The notes beneath the pieces were generated by a model. It was not told where the DNA came from and ran no database searches. It saw only the letters and a list, made by a program, of their open reading frames with translations. From Myxococcus landrumus (GTDB taxonomy: Bacteria; Myxococcota; Myxococcia; Myxococcales; Myxococcaceae): DNA of 64,000 nucleotides. Location: assembly GCF_017301635.1 (NCBI RefSeq), contig NZ_CP071091.1, positions 4,662,001 through 4,726,000 on the forward strand, in the 5' to 3' direction. Shown in pieces: positions 15,658 to 24,499 of the stretch. The translations under genes and the position numbers were made by a program. The stretch's first letter is position 1. Every line of letters begins with the position of its first letter.

Positions 15658-17127
15658 ATGAGAAAGACCCACCGACCCCTGACCACGTTGGCGTTGGCCC
15701 TGAGCCTCTTCACGGCGGCGTTGGAGGTCACCGTCGTGTCCACCGCGATGCCCACCGTGGTGGGCGAGTTGGGGGGCATCCAGAGCTATGCGTGGGTCTT
15801 CACCGCGTACCTGCTGGCCTCCACCATCACCGTGCCCATCTACGGCAAGTTGTCCGACTTGTACGGACGCAGGCCCGTGCTCCTGTTTGGCATCGGGCTG
15901 TTCTGCGTGGGTTCCATCGCCAGCGGTCTGGCCATGTCGATGAACGCGCTCATCGCCTTCCGGATATTCCAAGGCATTGGCGCCGGTGCCATCCAGCCGG
16001 TGGCGCTCACCATCATTGGAGACCTCTACACCATGGAGGAGCGGGGCCGCGTGCAGGGGGCCTTCAGCGCGGTGTGGGGCGTGGCGGGTCTGGTCGGCCC
16101 CGTCACCGGTGGGCTCATCGTGAAGTACCTGAGCTGGCACTGGATATTCTTCATCAACGTGCCGGTGGCAATACTGACCTTCGGGCTCCTCGTCGCGTTC
16201 TTCCACGAGGAGGTTCAGCACAAGCCACAGCAATTGGACTACGCGGGCGCCGCGCTCTTGTGCGCGGGTGTGGTGGCGCTGCTCATCGGGGTGCAAGGCA
16301 TTGGGATGAACCTGTGGGCGCTGCCGGTGGCGGCGGTACTGCTCGCGGCCTTCGTCGCGGTGGAGCAGCGGGCGCCGGCGCCCGTCATCCCGATGACGAT
16401 TTTCAAGCACCCCGCCATCGCCATCTCCTCCATCGCCGGGGCGCTGTTCTCCGCGGCGATGTTCGGGGCAACCACGTACGTGCCGCTCTACGTACAAGCC
16501 GTCCTGGGCAGCTCTCCCACGGTGGCGGGCGGGATGATTACGCCCATGATTGTCGCCTGGCCGCTGGCCGCGCTGCTGGCCGGCAAGGTGATGCTGCGCA
16601 CGGGCTTCCGGCCGCTCATCGTTGGAGGACTGGGATTGACGGTGCTGGGTGCCACGGCGATGGCGCTGCTGCTCAAGCAGGGCGCGTCGCTCCTGGCGCT
16701 CCAGGTCGCGCTGGGGGTGTTCGGCGTGGGCCTGGGCTTCGCCTCCACGTCCCTGCTCATCGCGGTGCAGACGAGCGTCGGGTGGGAGCTGCGAGGCGTG
16801 GCCACGGCGAGCAACATGTTCTTCCGCACCATCGGCGGCGTGCTGGGCGTGGGGTTGATGGGAGGCGTCATGGTGTCCCAGCTCATGAAGGACCCCAGCA
16901 TTCCCGCGTCGGCCACCAACGCGCTGTTGGGTCCGGAGCGGGGCCACGCCATTCCCGCGGAGATGCTCGAGACGCTCAGCGGCGCGCTGACCACGGGGTT
17001 GACCATCAACTTCTGGCTCATCTGCGCCTTCACGATGGCGGCCTTCATCTCCGGCCTGTTCTTCCCTCGCGTCCAGCGCACCGCCGGAACGCCGGTCTCC
17101 ACGAGCAGCGCCTCGGCGCCGCACTGA
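15658..17127 (+). CDS. DHA2 family MFS multidrug exporter
   Basis: 489 residues with about 14 hydrophobic segments, the DHA2 (14-TMS) size. Motif A lies in YGKLSDLYGRRPVLL (~65), motif C-like GAFSAVWGVAGLVGPVTGG (~135-155), and TM1 contains LDIT-like LEVTVVSTAMPTV. The family exports drugs or metabolites by proton antiport in the inner membrane. ATG 15658 has GGAG only three bases upstream; a GTG at 15628 would add ten residues. Convergent with glutamate decarboxylase. Substrate unknown. Confidence 0.9.
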   Translation: MRKTHRPLTTLALALSLFTAALEVTVVSTAMPTVVGELGGIQSYAWVFTAYLLASTITVPIYGKLSDLYGRRPVLLFGIGLFCVGSIASGLAMSMNALIAFRIFQGIGAGAIQPVALTIIGDLYTMEERGRVQGAFSAVWGVAGLVGPVTGGLIVKYLSWHWIFFINVPVAILTFGLLVAFFHEEVQHKPQQLDYAGAALLCAGVVALLIGVQGIGMNLWALPVAAVLLAAFVAVEQRAPAPVIPMTIFKHPAIAISSIAGALFSAAMFGATTYVPLYVQAVLGSSPTVAGGMITPMIVAWPLAALLAGKVMLRTGFRPLIVGGLGLTVLGATAMALLLKQGASLLALQVALGVFGVGLGFASTSLLIAVQTSVGWELRGVATASNMFFRTIGGVLGVGLMGGVMVSQLMKDPSIPASATNALLGPERGHAIPAEMLETLSGALTTGLTINFWLICAFTMAAFISGLFFPRVQRTAGTPVSTSSASAPH

Positions 17128-17135
17128 GCGGACCT

Positions 17136-17168
17136 CACGGAGCGCGCCCCAGGTGGACGCGCTCCGTG
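17136..17168. terminator. Bidirectional hairpin between transporter and gad
   Basis: Perfect 11-bp stem CACGGAGCGCG (17136-17146) and CGCGCTCCGTG (17158-17168), 11-nt loop, midway between two converging genes. There is no T-tract, so it acts by structure alone or with Rho. Confidence 0.6.
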
Positions 17169-17191
17169 GCCTCGCGAGGAGTAGCTCGTAC

Positions 17192-18583
17192 TCAGTGGTG
17201 GTAGCCGGACGCCTCTTCACGCGTCATCGGCGCGCTCACCGGGTGGCGCTTGAAGTGCTCGATGCAGGCGATGAGGTCCGTCACCAGCAGCGTGGCCAAA
17301 TCCCGGCTGACGCCGTGGCGCACGAGCACGCGCTGCACCACCGTGTTCTGGATGTCCGCCGGCATCGGGTAGGCGGGCACCAGCCAGCCGCGCTCGCGCA
17401 TGCGGTCCGCCAGGTCATAGAGGGTGAAGCCCGGCTTCGCGCCGTCCTTCATCTTCCAGCACACGCCCGGCACACCGCCCCGGCCGTCGTAGACGATGTC
17501 GAAGGGGCCAATCTGCTCGATGGCCTTGGCGATGAAGTTCGCGGTGTCCGAGCAGGACTGCTGCAGGCGCCGGTAGCCTTCCTTCCCCAGCCGGAGGAAG
17601 TTGTAATACTGGATGACAATCTGCCCGCCCGGCCGCGAGAAGTTCAGCGCGAAGGTCGGCATGTCGCCGCCCAGGTAGTCGACGCGGAAGATGAGCTCCT
17701 CGGGCAGGTCCTCCTTGTCGCGCCACACCACCCAGCCGCAGCCCAGCGGGGTGAGGCCGAACTTGTGGCCGGAGGCGTTGATGGACTTCACGCGCGGCAG
17801 CTTGAAGTCCCAGACGACGTCCTGGTGGATGAAGGGCGCCAGGAAGCCGCCGCTGGCCGCGTCCACGTGCATGGGGATGTCCAGCCCGGTGCGCTTCTGG
17901 AGGTCATCCAGCGCGGCGGCAATCTCCTGCACCGGCTCATAGATGAGGTTGAAGGTGATGCCGAGCGTGGGCACGACGCCGATGGTGTTCTCGTCGCAGC
18001 GCTTGAGCACCTCTTCGGGCGTCATCACCATGCGGCCGGGCGCGAGCGGCACCTGGCGCAGCTCCACGTCGAAGTAGCGCGCGAACTTGTGCCAGCAAAT
18101 CTGCACCGGACCGCAGATGAGGTTGGGCTTGTCGGTGGGCTTGCCCGCCGCCTGGCGCTTCGCGCGCCAGCGCCACTTGAGCGCCAGGCCCCCCAGCATG
18201 GCCGCCTCGCTGGAGCCCGTCGTGGAGCAGCCCATGGTGCTGGCCGCGTGGGGCGCGTGCCACAGGTCGGCGAGCATGTTCACGCACCGCGTTTCAATCT
18301 CCGCGGTCTGCGGATACTCGTCCTTGTCGATCATGTTCTTGTCGAGACACTCGTCCATGAGCTTGTGCACCTGAGGCTCGGACCAGGTCTGACAGAAGGT
18401 GGCCAGGTTCTGCCGCGAGTTGCCGTCGAGCAGCAGCTCGTCGTGGACGACGGCATACGCATGGTCGGGGCTGTGCTCCTCGTCGGGGATGCGGTACTTC
18501 GGCATCGGGACGGAGAGGTCCGGCGAGGCGTAGACGTCGTCGTTGAGGCGGTCTCGGACTTCCTCTTTGCCATGCAGGGGCAT
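17192..18583 (-). CDS. gad: Glutamate decarboxylase (PLP-dependent)
   Basis: 463 residues, matching E. coli GadA/B (466) end to end. It decarboxylates L-glutamate to GABA, consuming a proton. Seen: the N-terminal [25 protein letters not shown] block, [22 protein letters not shown] (PLP phosphate region), [13 protein letters not shown] (Asp pairing with the PLP ring), the PLP Lys in [15 protein letters not shown] (~270) and a terminal HH like the pH-sensing tail of GadB. No GadC antiporter lies nearby, so the link to acid resistance is open; GABA catabolism is an alternative. Confidence 0.95.
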   Translation of the reverse strand: MPLHGKEEVRDRLNDDVYASPDLSVPMPKYRIPDEEHSPDHAYAVVHDELLLDGNSRQNLATFCQTWSEPQVHKLMDECLDKNMIDKDEYPQTAEIETRCVNMLADLWHAPHAASTMGCSTTGSSEAAMLGGLALKWRWRAKRQAAGKPTDKPNLICGPVQICWHKFARYFDVELRQVPLAPGRMVMTPEEVLKRCDENTIGVVPTLGITFNLIYEPVQEIAAALDDLQKRTGLDIPMHVDAASGGFLAPFIHQDVVWDFKLPRVKSINASGHKFGLTPLGCGWVVWRDKEDLPEELIFRVDYLGGDMPTFALNFSRPGGQIVIQYYNFLRLGKEGYRRLQQSCSDTANFIAKAIEQIGPFDIVYDGRGGVPGVCWKMKDGAKPGFTLYDLADRMRERGWLVPAYPMPADIQNTVVQRVLVRHGVSRDLATLLVTDLIACIEHFKRHPVSAPMTREEASGYHH

Positions 18584-18702
18584 CTGAATCTCCTAGCGTC
18601 GGTGACCTGCGTCTGGGCCACTCGGACGAGAGATGCATTCCCCTGTCGAACCGGGCCTCGTTCCCCGGAGAGGGGCGGGCCAGCGGGCAATCCCCTGCTA
18701 CA

Positions 18703-18738
18703 CCTGGAGGGCGCGGCTTGTCACACGCACCCTCCAGG
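18703..18738 (-). terminator. Hairpin after the M4 protease
   Basis: Perfect 9-bp stem CCTGGAGGG (18703-18711) with CCCTCCAGG (18730-18738) and an 18-nt loop, 18 bases past the protease stop on the minus strand. No T-tract. It separates the protease from the gad promoter. Confidence 0.5.
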
Positions 18739-18756
18739 GACTTCACCCGCGCGGGC

Positions 18757-20586
18757 CTACTTCACGCCCACCGCGGACCAGCTCTCCAGCACCGTCTTCG
18801 CCTCGACGGAGTCCTTGCCGTACAGGTCCTGGGCGGCCTTGAACGTGGCCTCGCGGGCCTGGGTGAAGTTGGTGGTCGGCGTCATGTAGAAGCTCTGGGC
18901 GCGCGCGAAGATTTTCAGGCCCTTCTCGATGCCGATGCCCTGCTTCACCTCGTCGCCGGAGGTGCGGTTCTTGCCGCCCTCGGACAGCAGGTAGAAGGCG
19001 TTGTTCGGGATGCCCGAGTTGATGTGCACACCGCCGTAGTCCTGCGAGCCCTTGTAGCGCTTGGAGTAGTGGTCCGGCGACATGCCGTCGCTGGACGGGT
19101 TGCTCATGTCGCGCAGGCCGTCGGTGGGGTCGCCGTTGTTGGGCGTGTACGTGTCCTCGCCCACCGTCCAATCGAACTTCACCGCGCCGTTCTTCTGGCT
19201 GGCGTACCACTCCACGCCCACGCCCATGATGTCGCTGAGCGCCTCGTTGAGGGCGCCGGACTCGTTGCGGTACTGGAGGCCCGCGGTGCGCTCGGTGAGG
19301 CCGTGGGTGATTTCGTGGCCCGCGATGTCCAGCGTGGTGAGCGAGCCGAACTGGTCGCCGTCACCATCGCCGTAGTTCATCTTCTCGCCGTCCCAGAACG
19401 CGTTGGCGAAGTCCTTGCCCACGTGGACGTCGGAGATGAGCTTCTCGCCCTTGCCGTCGATGGAGTTGCGGCCGAGCACGTCCTTGTAGAAGTCGTACGT
19501 CGTCTGCGCGCCGTACTGCGCGTCCACCGCGTCCTTGTTGCGCGCGGAGTCGGTCGCCTCGCCCCAGACGTCGTTGTCGTCGGTGATGCCCTTGTTCGTC
19601 ACCGAGTCCTTGTCCGGGTCGCGGTTGAGCGCGTCACGCGTCTCCACGCCGCTGCCCCGGCTCTTGTCCTCCAGCGAGAACGTCCCGTCCTTGTTCTTCG
19701 TGCTGCCGATCTCCACCTTGCCGCTGTACTGGGTGGTGTCGTTCACCTTGTCCGTCGCGGGCTCCGTCGCCGGGTCCGCGGGCTTCTTGGACGGCTCCGT
19801 CGTGGTGAGCGAGGGCTTCTTCCCGTGGGCGTGGTCCGCGCCGTGGCCGTGCGACACGCCGCCCATCTGGTTGTACTTCTCCAGCATCTGCCCGGTCTGA
19901 GCGTCGACCAGGTAGTTCATGCGGCGCGGCTCCTTGCCCTGGCCCACGTCCGTCGTGTTGGCCATCTGCACGTGGTACGCGGCGCGGTACTGGCCATCAG
20001 CGCCCTTGAAGATGACGCGCTCGGTGGTGGGCTCGCGGTCCGTCTTGCCCGCGAAGTCCTTCTGGGCCACGGCCAGCGCGTCCTGCGCGGACAACTTCGT
20101 GGGGCTCTTGCCCAGGCCCGCGGGGATGGTCGCCACGTCGCCCGTGACGCTGTCCACCTTGCCGGCCTTGTCCAGGTGGCTCACCACCTGCTCACCAAAG
20201 ACGCGGACACCCTCGCTCATGCGGTCCATCCGCACGTGCGTCATGCCCAGGTCGTCCTTCTCCACCGCGCGCGGCGCGAAGTCCGCCCGGTTCACCACGG
20301 TGGAGCGGCCCGCCATCAACTGCGACACGGTGGGGGTGTTCTGCTGCTGGAGGAAGTCCACCGTCGTCTGGATGGCTGCCTTGCTGGCGGCGCTGTCCAT
20401 GGCCACCGGGCCGGACTTCACGGGCGGCGTCAGCGGGGTGGCGGGCTTCGCCACCGCCGGCTTCGCCTGCCCCTCGAACGAGGACCCCTGCGAGTATCCC
20501 ACGGCCTTGTTCTTCACTTCGGCGGCGGGCCGCGAGTCCGTGGAGCGCGTGACGGGAAGCTTCGGAGTTTCTGCGCGAATCTTCAT
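18757..20586 (-). CDS. M4 family (thermolysin-like) metallopeptidase
   Basis: 609 residues. Residues 1-75 are low-complexity with an SSFEG element and no Sec signal. A propeptide region (about 75-275: FTP-like and PepSY-like, with YHVQMANTTDVG and MNYLVDAQTGQML) precedes a His-rich linker (GGVSHGHGADHAHGKK). The M4 catalytic domain (about 310-609) has GHEITHGLTERTAGLQY (zinc His pair ~422) and ALNEALSDIMG (third ligand Glu), then GGVHINSGIPNNAFYLLSEGG with the active-site region. The family is normally a secreted zymogen cleaving proteins before hydrophobic residues. Absence of a classical signal is odd and points to a non-Sec route or lysis release. Confidence 0.92.
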   Translation of the reverse strand: MKIRAETPKLPVTRSTDSRPAAEVKNKAVGYSQGSSFEGQAKPAVAKPATPLTPPVKSGPVAMDSAASKAAIQTTVDFLQQQNTPTVSQLMAGRSTVVNRADFAPRAVEKDDLGMTHVRMDRMSEGVRVFGEQVVSHLDKAGKVDSVTGDVATIPAGLGKSPTKLSAQDALAVAQKDFAGKTDREPTTERVIFKGADGQYRAAYHVQMANTTDVGQGKEPRRMNYLVDAQTGQMLEKYNQMGGVSHGHGADHAHGKKPSLTTTEPSKKPADPATEPATDKVNDTTQYSGKVEIGSTKNKDGTFSLEDKSRGSGVETRDALNRDPDKDSVTNKGITDDNDVWGEATDSARNKDAVDAQYGAQTTYDFYKDVLGRNSIDGKGEKLISDVHVGKDFANAFWDGEKMNYGDGDGDQFGSLTTLDIAGHEITHGLTERTAGLQYRNESGALNEALSDIMGVGVEWYASQKNGAVKFDWTVGEDTYTPNNGDPTDGLRDMSNPSSDGMSPDHYSKRYKGSQDYGGVHINSGIPNNAFYLLSEGGKNRTSGDEVKQGIGIEKGLKIFARAQSFYMTPTTNFTQAREATFKAAQDLYGKDSVEAKTVLESWSAVGVK

Positions 20587-20653
20587 GGTGGGGGGCCCAG
20601 AGAGAAAATGACTCTCTTATTTTCGGTTCACACGAGTCACGGTTGTGTCTCGG

Positions 20654-20690
20654 TGGAAGAAAAGCGGCCCCGCTTCACCTCAGCGGGGCC
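20654..20690 (-). terminator. Rho-independent terminator of the GFA gene
   Basis: Perfect 9-bp GC stem GGCCCCGCT (20666-20674) with AGCGGGGCC (20682-20690), 7-nt loop, followed on the minus strand by GCTTTTCTT. It lies 40 bases past the GFA stop. Confidence 0.8.
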
Positions 20691-20729
20691 AACCCCTTGG
20701 ATTCACTGGACGGCGGCGGACGCCGTGGA

Positions 20730-21167
20730 TCACTCCGCGCGGAGCGGCCACGCCTGGGGACGGGGACCCGCCTCCCAGTTGTTGTAGCGCCCGTCCCAGT
20801 ACTGGACGGTGAGCTTGGAGACGTCCACGTCGTCCAGGCAGCCGACGTTGATGGAGCGGAAGTCGCCACCCATCTCCTCCACGAAGCCGCCGCCGAAGAC
20901 CTGGACGCCGCAGTGCTTGCAGAACTTGCGGTAGTTGGGGCTGTCCCCCACCCGGTACTCGCCCAGCGAGTCCTGGCCCTGGAGGACGCGGAAGGAGGGG
21001 ATCGGCACCTGCGTGGTCGTCCCACCCATCTTCGTGCAGACGGTGCAGTTGCAGCGGTTCACCGCCTCCTTGAGGTCCACGTCCGCCTCGAACCGCACCG
21101 CGCCACAGTGGCAGCCGCCAACGTACTTCTTGAGGGAGGAGGAGGTCTTCGGGGCCAGGTCGCTCAT
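20730..21167 (-). CDS. GFA domain protein (CENP-V/GFA, zinc-binding)
   Basis: 145 residues. The zinc ligands of the glutathione-dependent formaldehyde-activating (GFA) fold are all present: GGCHCGAVRF (~18), CNCTVCTKMG (~39) and FCKHCGVQVFG (~86). Despite the name, most members have no proven formaldehyde role. A terminator follows, and the gene appears monocistronic. Confidence 0.9.
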   Translation of the reverse strand: MSDLAPKTSSSLKKYVGGCHCGAVRFEADVDLKEAVNRCNCTVCTKMGGTTTQVPIPSFRVLQGQDSLGEYRVGDSPNYRKFCKHCGVQVFGGGFVEEMGGDFRSINVGCLDDVDVSKLTVQYWDGRYNNWEAGPRPQAWPLRAE

Positions 21168-21235
21168 TTGGGTGTCTCCGGGGGTGAAGTGACTGAAGTG
21201 AGGGGGTTATCTCCCAGGGTAGTGACAGGTGTATG

Positions 21236-21808
21236 TCAGGTTTCCTTCAGGCCGGATTTCGCCCGGGCGTCCCGGAGGAGGCCCACCAGCGACACCTGGG
21301 CCTGACGCCGCTGCGCCGGGTCCTCGGAGTCGAGCCCCTGGTGCACCACCCAGGCGGTCACCATGGCCCGCGTCGCGGCCTTGGCCCGGGCCCAGGCCTC
21401 GGTTTCGCCGTCGGCTTCACCCGTGGTGATGGCGGCCCAGGTCTCCGCGAGGTCGCTGGCGGAGTCCGCGAAGGCGGCCGCGGCGGGCTTCTTCTCGAGA
21501 ATCCACTGGTTGCGCAGGTCCCCCAGTCCCCCCGCGACGATGTGGGCCTGGCGGAGGTGCACGGTGGAGCGGGCCTGGGCGAACAGTTCCGCCGCGGGCC
21601 GGGCGTCCTCGATGCGGGCGGCGCAGAGGCTCAGCCACTCAGCGCAGGTCTGGAAGGCCAGGGGGTTGGGGAAGTGGGCCACCACCCACCCGAGCAAGGG
21701 GAAGAGGTGCTCGGCGCGCGCCCAGGCCGCTTCGGCGGAGTCGAAGGGGAGGTCGTTGGCCTGGAAGATGTCGAGGAGCCGCGCGCTGGGAGTCTCGGAG
21801 TCGGACAT
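21236..21808 (-). CDS. Hypothetical helical protein
   Basis: 190 residues, no family recognised. Mostly helical, rich in Ala, Glu and Trp (EAAWARAEHLFPLLGWVVAHF, TCAEWLSLCAARIEDA, WAAITTGEADGETEAWARAKAA). No signal peptide or membrane segment. The start at 21808 is preceded by a purine-rich CTCCCC-complement ribosome site. It lies downstream of the AraC gene on the same strand but 44 bp away, so could share its transcript. Confidence 0.7.
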   Translation of the reverse strand: MSDSETPSARLLDIFQANDLPFDSAEAAWARAEHLFPLLGWVVAHFPNPLAFQTCAEWLSLCAARIEDARPAAELFAQARSTVHLRQAHIVAGGLGDLRNQWILEKKPAAAAFADSASDLAETWAAITTGEADGETEAWARAKAATRAMVTAWVVHQGLDSEDPAQRRQAQVSLVGLLRDARAKSGLKET

Positions 21809-21852
21809 GGGGGAGGCTCTACGCCTCCGCCCGGTCCTCGGGCAACCCGCCC

Positions 21853-22665
21853 TCAGGCGCGTGAGCGGACGATGGCGCCCGGCGTCACGCCGAGGACTCG
21901 GCGCATGTGCCGGGCCATGTGGCTCTGGTGGGAGAACCCCGCCTCCAGCGCGACCTGTCCGGTGGGCACACCGCCGCGCAGCAGCAGGGCGCGGGCGCGC
22001 TCCACCCGGCGCTGAATCACGTACTCGTGGACGGGCACGCCCATGGAGCGCTTGAAGAGCGTCTTGAAGTGCGACGCGCTGACGCCGGCCACGCGTGACA
22101 GGCACGCGAGGGAGAGGTCTCCCTCCAGGTGGGCCTCCACGTACTCGGTGACCCGCTGGAGCTGCGGGGTCGCGAGCCCTCCGCGCACCTCCACCTGACC
22201 GCGGTACTGGGCCAACAGCCGCGCGGCCAGGGCCAGCCCCAGGCTCTCGCGATAGAGCAGCCCGTTGGGGAAGCCCGCGCGGTACTCCGCCTCCATCGCC
22301 CAGCCGATGTGCTCGATGTGCTCGTCGCGGAAGTGGTGCTTGGGCTCCAGCCCCACCCGGTCCGGGTCCAGGCCCATGTCCTCGGCCGCCCGTTGCAGCA
22401 GGGAGTGAGGCAGCCGCAGGTCCACCGTCGAGCCCGCGTCATCGTCAATCCAGGTCTCCGACACGCCGGCGGGCACCAGGTTGAGCTGGCCCCGCGTGCG
22501 CACATCGCGGGAGAGAGAGGCAGGACAGGCCACCCGGACGGGACCGCTCGAGTGGACGCTCAGGACGTGGTCCGCGCTCGCCACGTACAGCACGTCCCCC
22601 ACGGACGTCTCTCGCACCTCCACCCCCAGGGTGACTCGAGGCCGGCGCGACGGGTTCTCACTCAT
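21853..22665 (-). CDS. AraC family transcriptional regulator
   Basis: 270 residues. N-terminal cupin-like sensing half (1-165) and a C-terminal double helix-turn-helix (175-270: LACLSRVAGVSASHFKTLFKRSMGV; GQVALEAGFSHQSHMARHMRRVLGVTPG), the AraC/XylS pattern. It is divergent from the SDR gene across 118 bp and probably controls the SDR and dehydrogenase pair. ATG 22665 is chosen because upstream frame sequence is not protein-like. Confidence 0.9.
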   Translation of the reverse strand: MSENPSRRPRVTLGVEVRETSVGDVLYVASADHVLSVHSSGPVRVACPASLSRDVRTRGQLNLVPAGVSETWIDDDAGSTVDLRLPHSLLQRAAEDMGLDPDRVGLEPKHHFRDEHIEHIGWAMEAEYRAGFPNGLLYRESLGLALAARLLAQYRGQVEVRGGLATPQLQRVTEYVEAHLEGDLSLACLSRVAGVSASHFKTLFKRSMGVPVHEYVIQRRVERARALLLRGGVPTGQVALEAGFSHQSHMARHMRRVLGVTPGAIVRSRA

Positions 22666-22783
22666 GGCCGGACTATAGGAACCACCGTCCATTTGTGCTC
22701 CCGAATCATCCGAGCGTGCGCGATTCGAAAAAGGGCCCCCGGTATTCCTTCGCCCACTTCGACAGACGAGGGCGAGAGAACAC

Positions 22784-23545
22784 ATGGGAGCCACCCACAT
22801 GGGCAGGTACGCAGGCAAGAAGGCCGTGGTCACGGGAGGAACAGCGGGCATCGGGCTCGCGACGGTGAAGATGTTGCTGGCGGAGGGTGCGGAGGTGCTC
22901 CTCACCGGGCGCGGAGAGAAGGCCCTGGAGGCGGCGCGGAAGGAGCTGGGCCCCCGCGCCCACGTGGTGCGCTCCGACTCGGCGAACCTGCGCGACATCG
23001 ACGCCTTGGCCACCACCGTTCAGCAGAAGCTGGGCTCGGTCGACCTGGTCGTCATCAACGCGGGCTACTCGAAGCTCACGCCCTTCGAGCAGGTGACGGA
23101 GGCCGAGTTCGATGAGACGTACGGCATCAACACCAAGGGCGCGTTCTTCACCGCGCAGCGCCTGACGCCGCACCTCCGGTCGGGCGGCTCGTTCGTCTTC
23201 ATCACCTCCGTGGCGGACGAGCTGGGCGTGCCCGGGATGAGCACGTACAGCGGCTCGAAGGCGGCCATCCGCTCACTCGTGCGGGTGCTGGGCACGGAGC
23301 TGTTGCCCAAGGGCATCCGGGTGAACGCGCTGAGCCCGGGCTTCACGCGCACGCCGACGTTGGGCGTCACGGGCGCCTCGCCGGCGGAGGTGGCGGCCTT
23401 CGAAAAGGAGGGCGAGGAGCACACGCCCATGAAGCGCATCGGCGAGGCCGACGAAGTGGCCCGGGGCGTGCTGTTCCTTGGCTTTGACGCAACGTTCACC
23501 ACCGGCGCGGAGCTTCCCGTCGACGGTGGCATTTCGCAGCTCTGA
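22784..23545 (+). CDS. Short-chain dehydrogenase/reductase
   Basis: 253 residues, classical SDR. Rossmann motif TGGTAGIG (~18-25), NAG (VINAGYS, ~93), catalytic Ser in FITSVAD, YxxxK in YSGSKAA (~155-159) and the C-terminal DGG-IS. Cofactor is NAD(P)H; an Arg (TGRGEK) after beta-2 favours NADPH. Substrate unknown. An in-frame ATG at 22799 (MGRYAGKK) is an alternative start. It forms a unit with the next gene, 12 bp downstream, under the divergent AraC regulator. Confidence 0.92.
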   Translation: MGATHMGRYAGKKAVVTGGTAGIGLATVKMLLAEGAEVLLTGRGEKALEAARKELGPRAHVVRSDSANLRDIDALATTVQQKLGSVDLVVINAGYSKLTPFEQVTEAEFDETYGINTKGAFFTAQRLTPHLRSGGSFVFITSVADELGVPGMSTYSGSKAAIRSLVRVLGTELLPKGIRVNALSPGFTRTPTLGVTGASPAEVAAFEKEGEEHTPMKRIGEADEVARGVLFLGFDATFTTGAELPVDGGISQL

Positions 23546-23557
23546 GGAGAAACACAC

Positions 23558-24433
23558 ATGAAGCCTACCCTGACTGTCATTGGCGCCGGCCGCATGGGGT
23601 CCGCGCTCATCAAGGCCTTCCTCCAGAAGGGTTACACGACGACCGTCTGGAACCGCACGAGGTCCCGCAGCGAGCCCCTGGCGAAGCTGGGAGCCCACCT
23701 CGCGGACACCGTGCGGGACGCGGTGAAGCGCTCCGACATCATCGTGGTGAACGTGTTGGACTACGACACCAGCGACCAGTTGCTGCGCCAGGACGAGGTG
23801 ACGCGGGAGCTGCGCGGCAAGCTGCTGGTGCAGTTGACGTCCGGCTCTCCCGCCCTGGCGCGTGAGCAGGAGACGTGGGCGCGCCAGCACGGCATCGACT
23901 ACCTGGACGGCGCCATCATGGCGACGCCGGACTTCATCGGGCAGGCCGAGTGCGCCCTGCTGTACTCGGGGTCCGCCGCGCTGTTCGAAAAGCACCGCGC
24001 CGTGCTGAACGTGCTGGGCGGCGCCACCGCCCACGTGGGAGAGGACGTGGGCCACGCGTCCGCGCTCGACAGCGCCCTGCTCTTCCAGATGTGGGGCACG
24101 CTGTTCGGCACGCTCCAGGCCCTGGCCATCAGCCGCGCGGAGGGAATCCCCCTGGAGAAGACGACGGCGTTCCTCAAGCTCACGGAGCCCGTCACCCAAG
24201 GCGCCGTGACGGACCTCCTCACCCGCGTCCAGCAGGACCGGCTCACCGCCGATGAGCACACCCTGGCGTCACTGGAGGCCCACAACGTGGCCTTCCAGCA
24301 CCTCCTGGCCCTGTGCAAGGAGCGGAACATCCACCGAGGTGTCGCCGACGCCATGTACAGCGTCATCCACGACGCGGTGAAGGCGGGCCATGGCAAGGAC
24401 GACTTCGCCATCCTCACCCGCTTCCTGAAGTGA
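23558..24433 (+). CDS. NAD(P)-dependent beta-hydroxyacid dehydrogenase/imine reductase-like protein
   Basis: 291 residues. N-terminal Rossmann GAGRMGSALIKAFLQKGY, with WNRTRSRSE after beta-2 (Arg favours NADPH), a DYLDGAIMATPDFIG block, and an all-helical C-terminal domain ending GHGKDDFAIL. This is the 6-phosphogluconate/3-hydroxyisobutyrate dehydrogenase superfamily; the GAIMATP motif and lack of the catalytic Lys in the usual GxxGxGxxxKxxxN position resemble imine reductases. The substrate is not determinable. AGGAG lies eleven bases upstream. Co-transcribed with the SDR. Confidence 0.85.
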   Translation: MKPTLTVIGAGRMGSALIKAFLQKGYTTTVWNRTRSRSEPLAKLGAHLADTVRDAVKRSDIIVVNVLDYDTSDQLLRQDEVTRELRGKLLVQLTSGSPALAREQETWARQHGIDYLDGAIMATPDFIGQAECALLYSGSAALFEKHRAVLNVLGGATAHVGEDVGHASALDSALLFQMWGTLFGTLQALAISRAEGIPLEKTTAFLKLTEPVTQGAVTDLLTRVQQDRLTADEHTLASLEAHNVAFQHLLALCKERNIHRGVADAMYSVIHDAVKAGHGKDDFAILTRFLK

Positions 24434-24499
24434 AGCGCCGCATCACCCGAGGTCCTGGAGTCCTTGCCGCTCGCTGGGAGGAGCGGTAGGGACTCCGGC

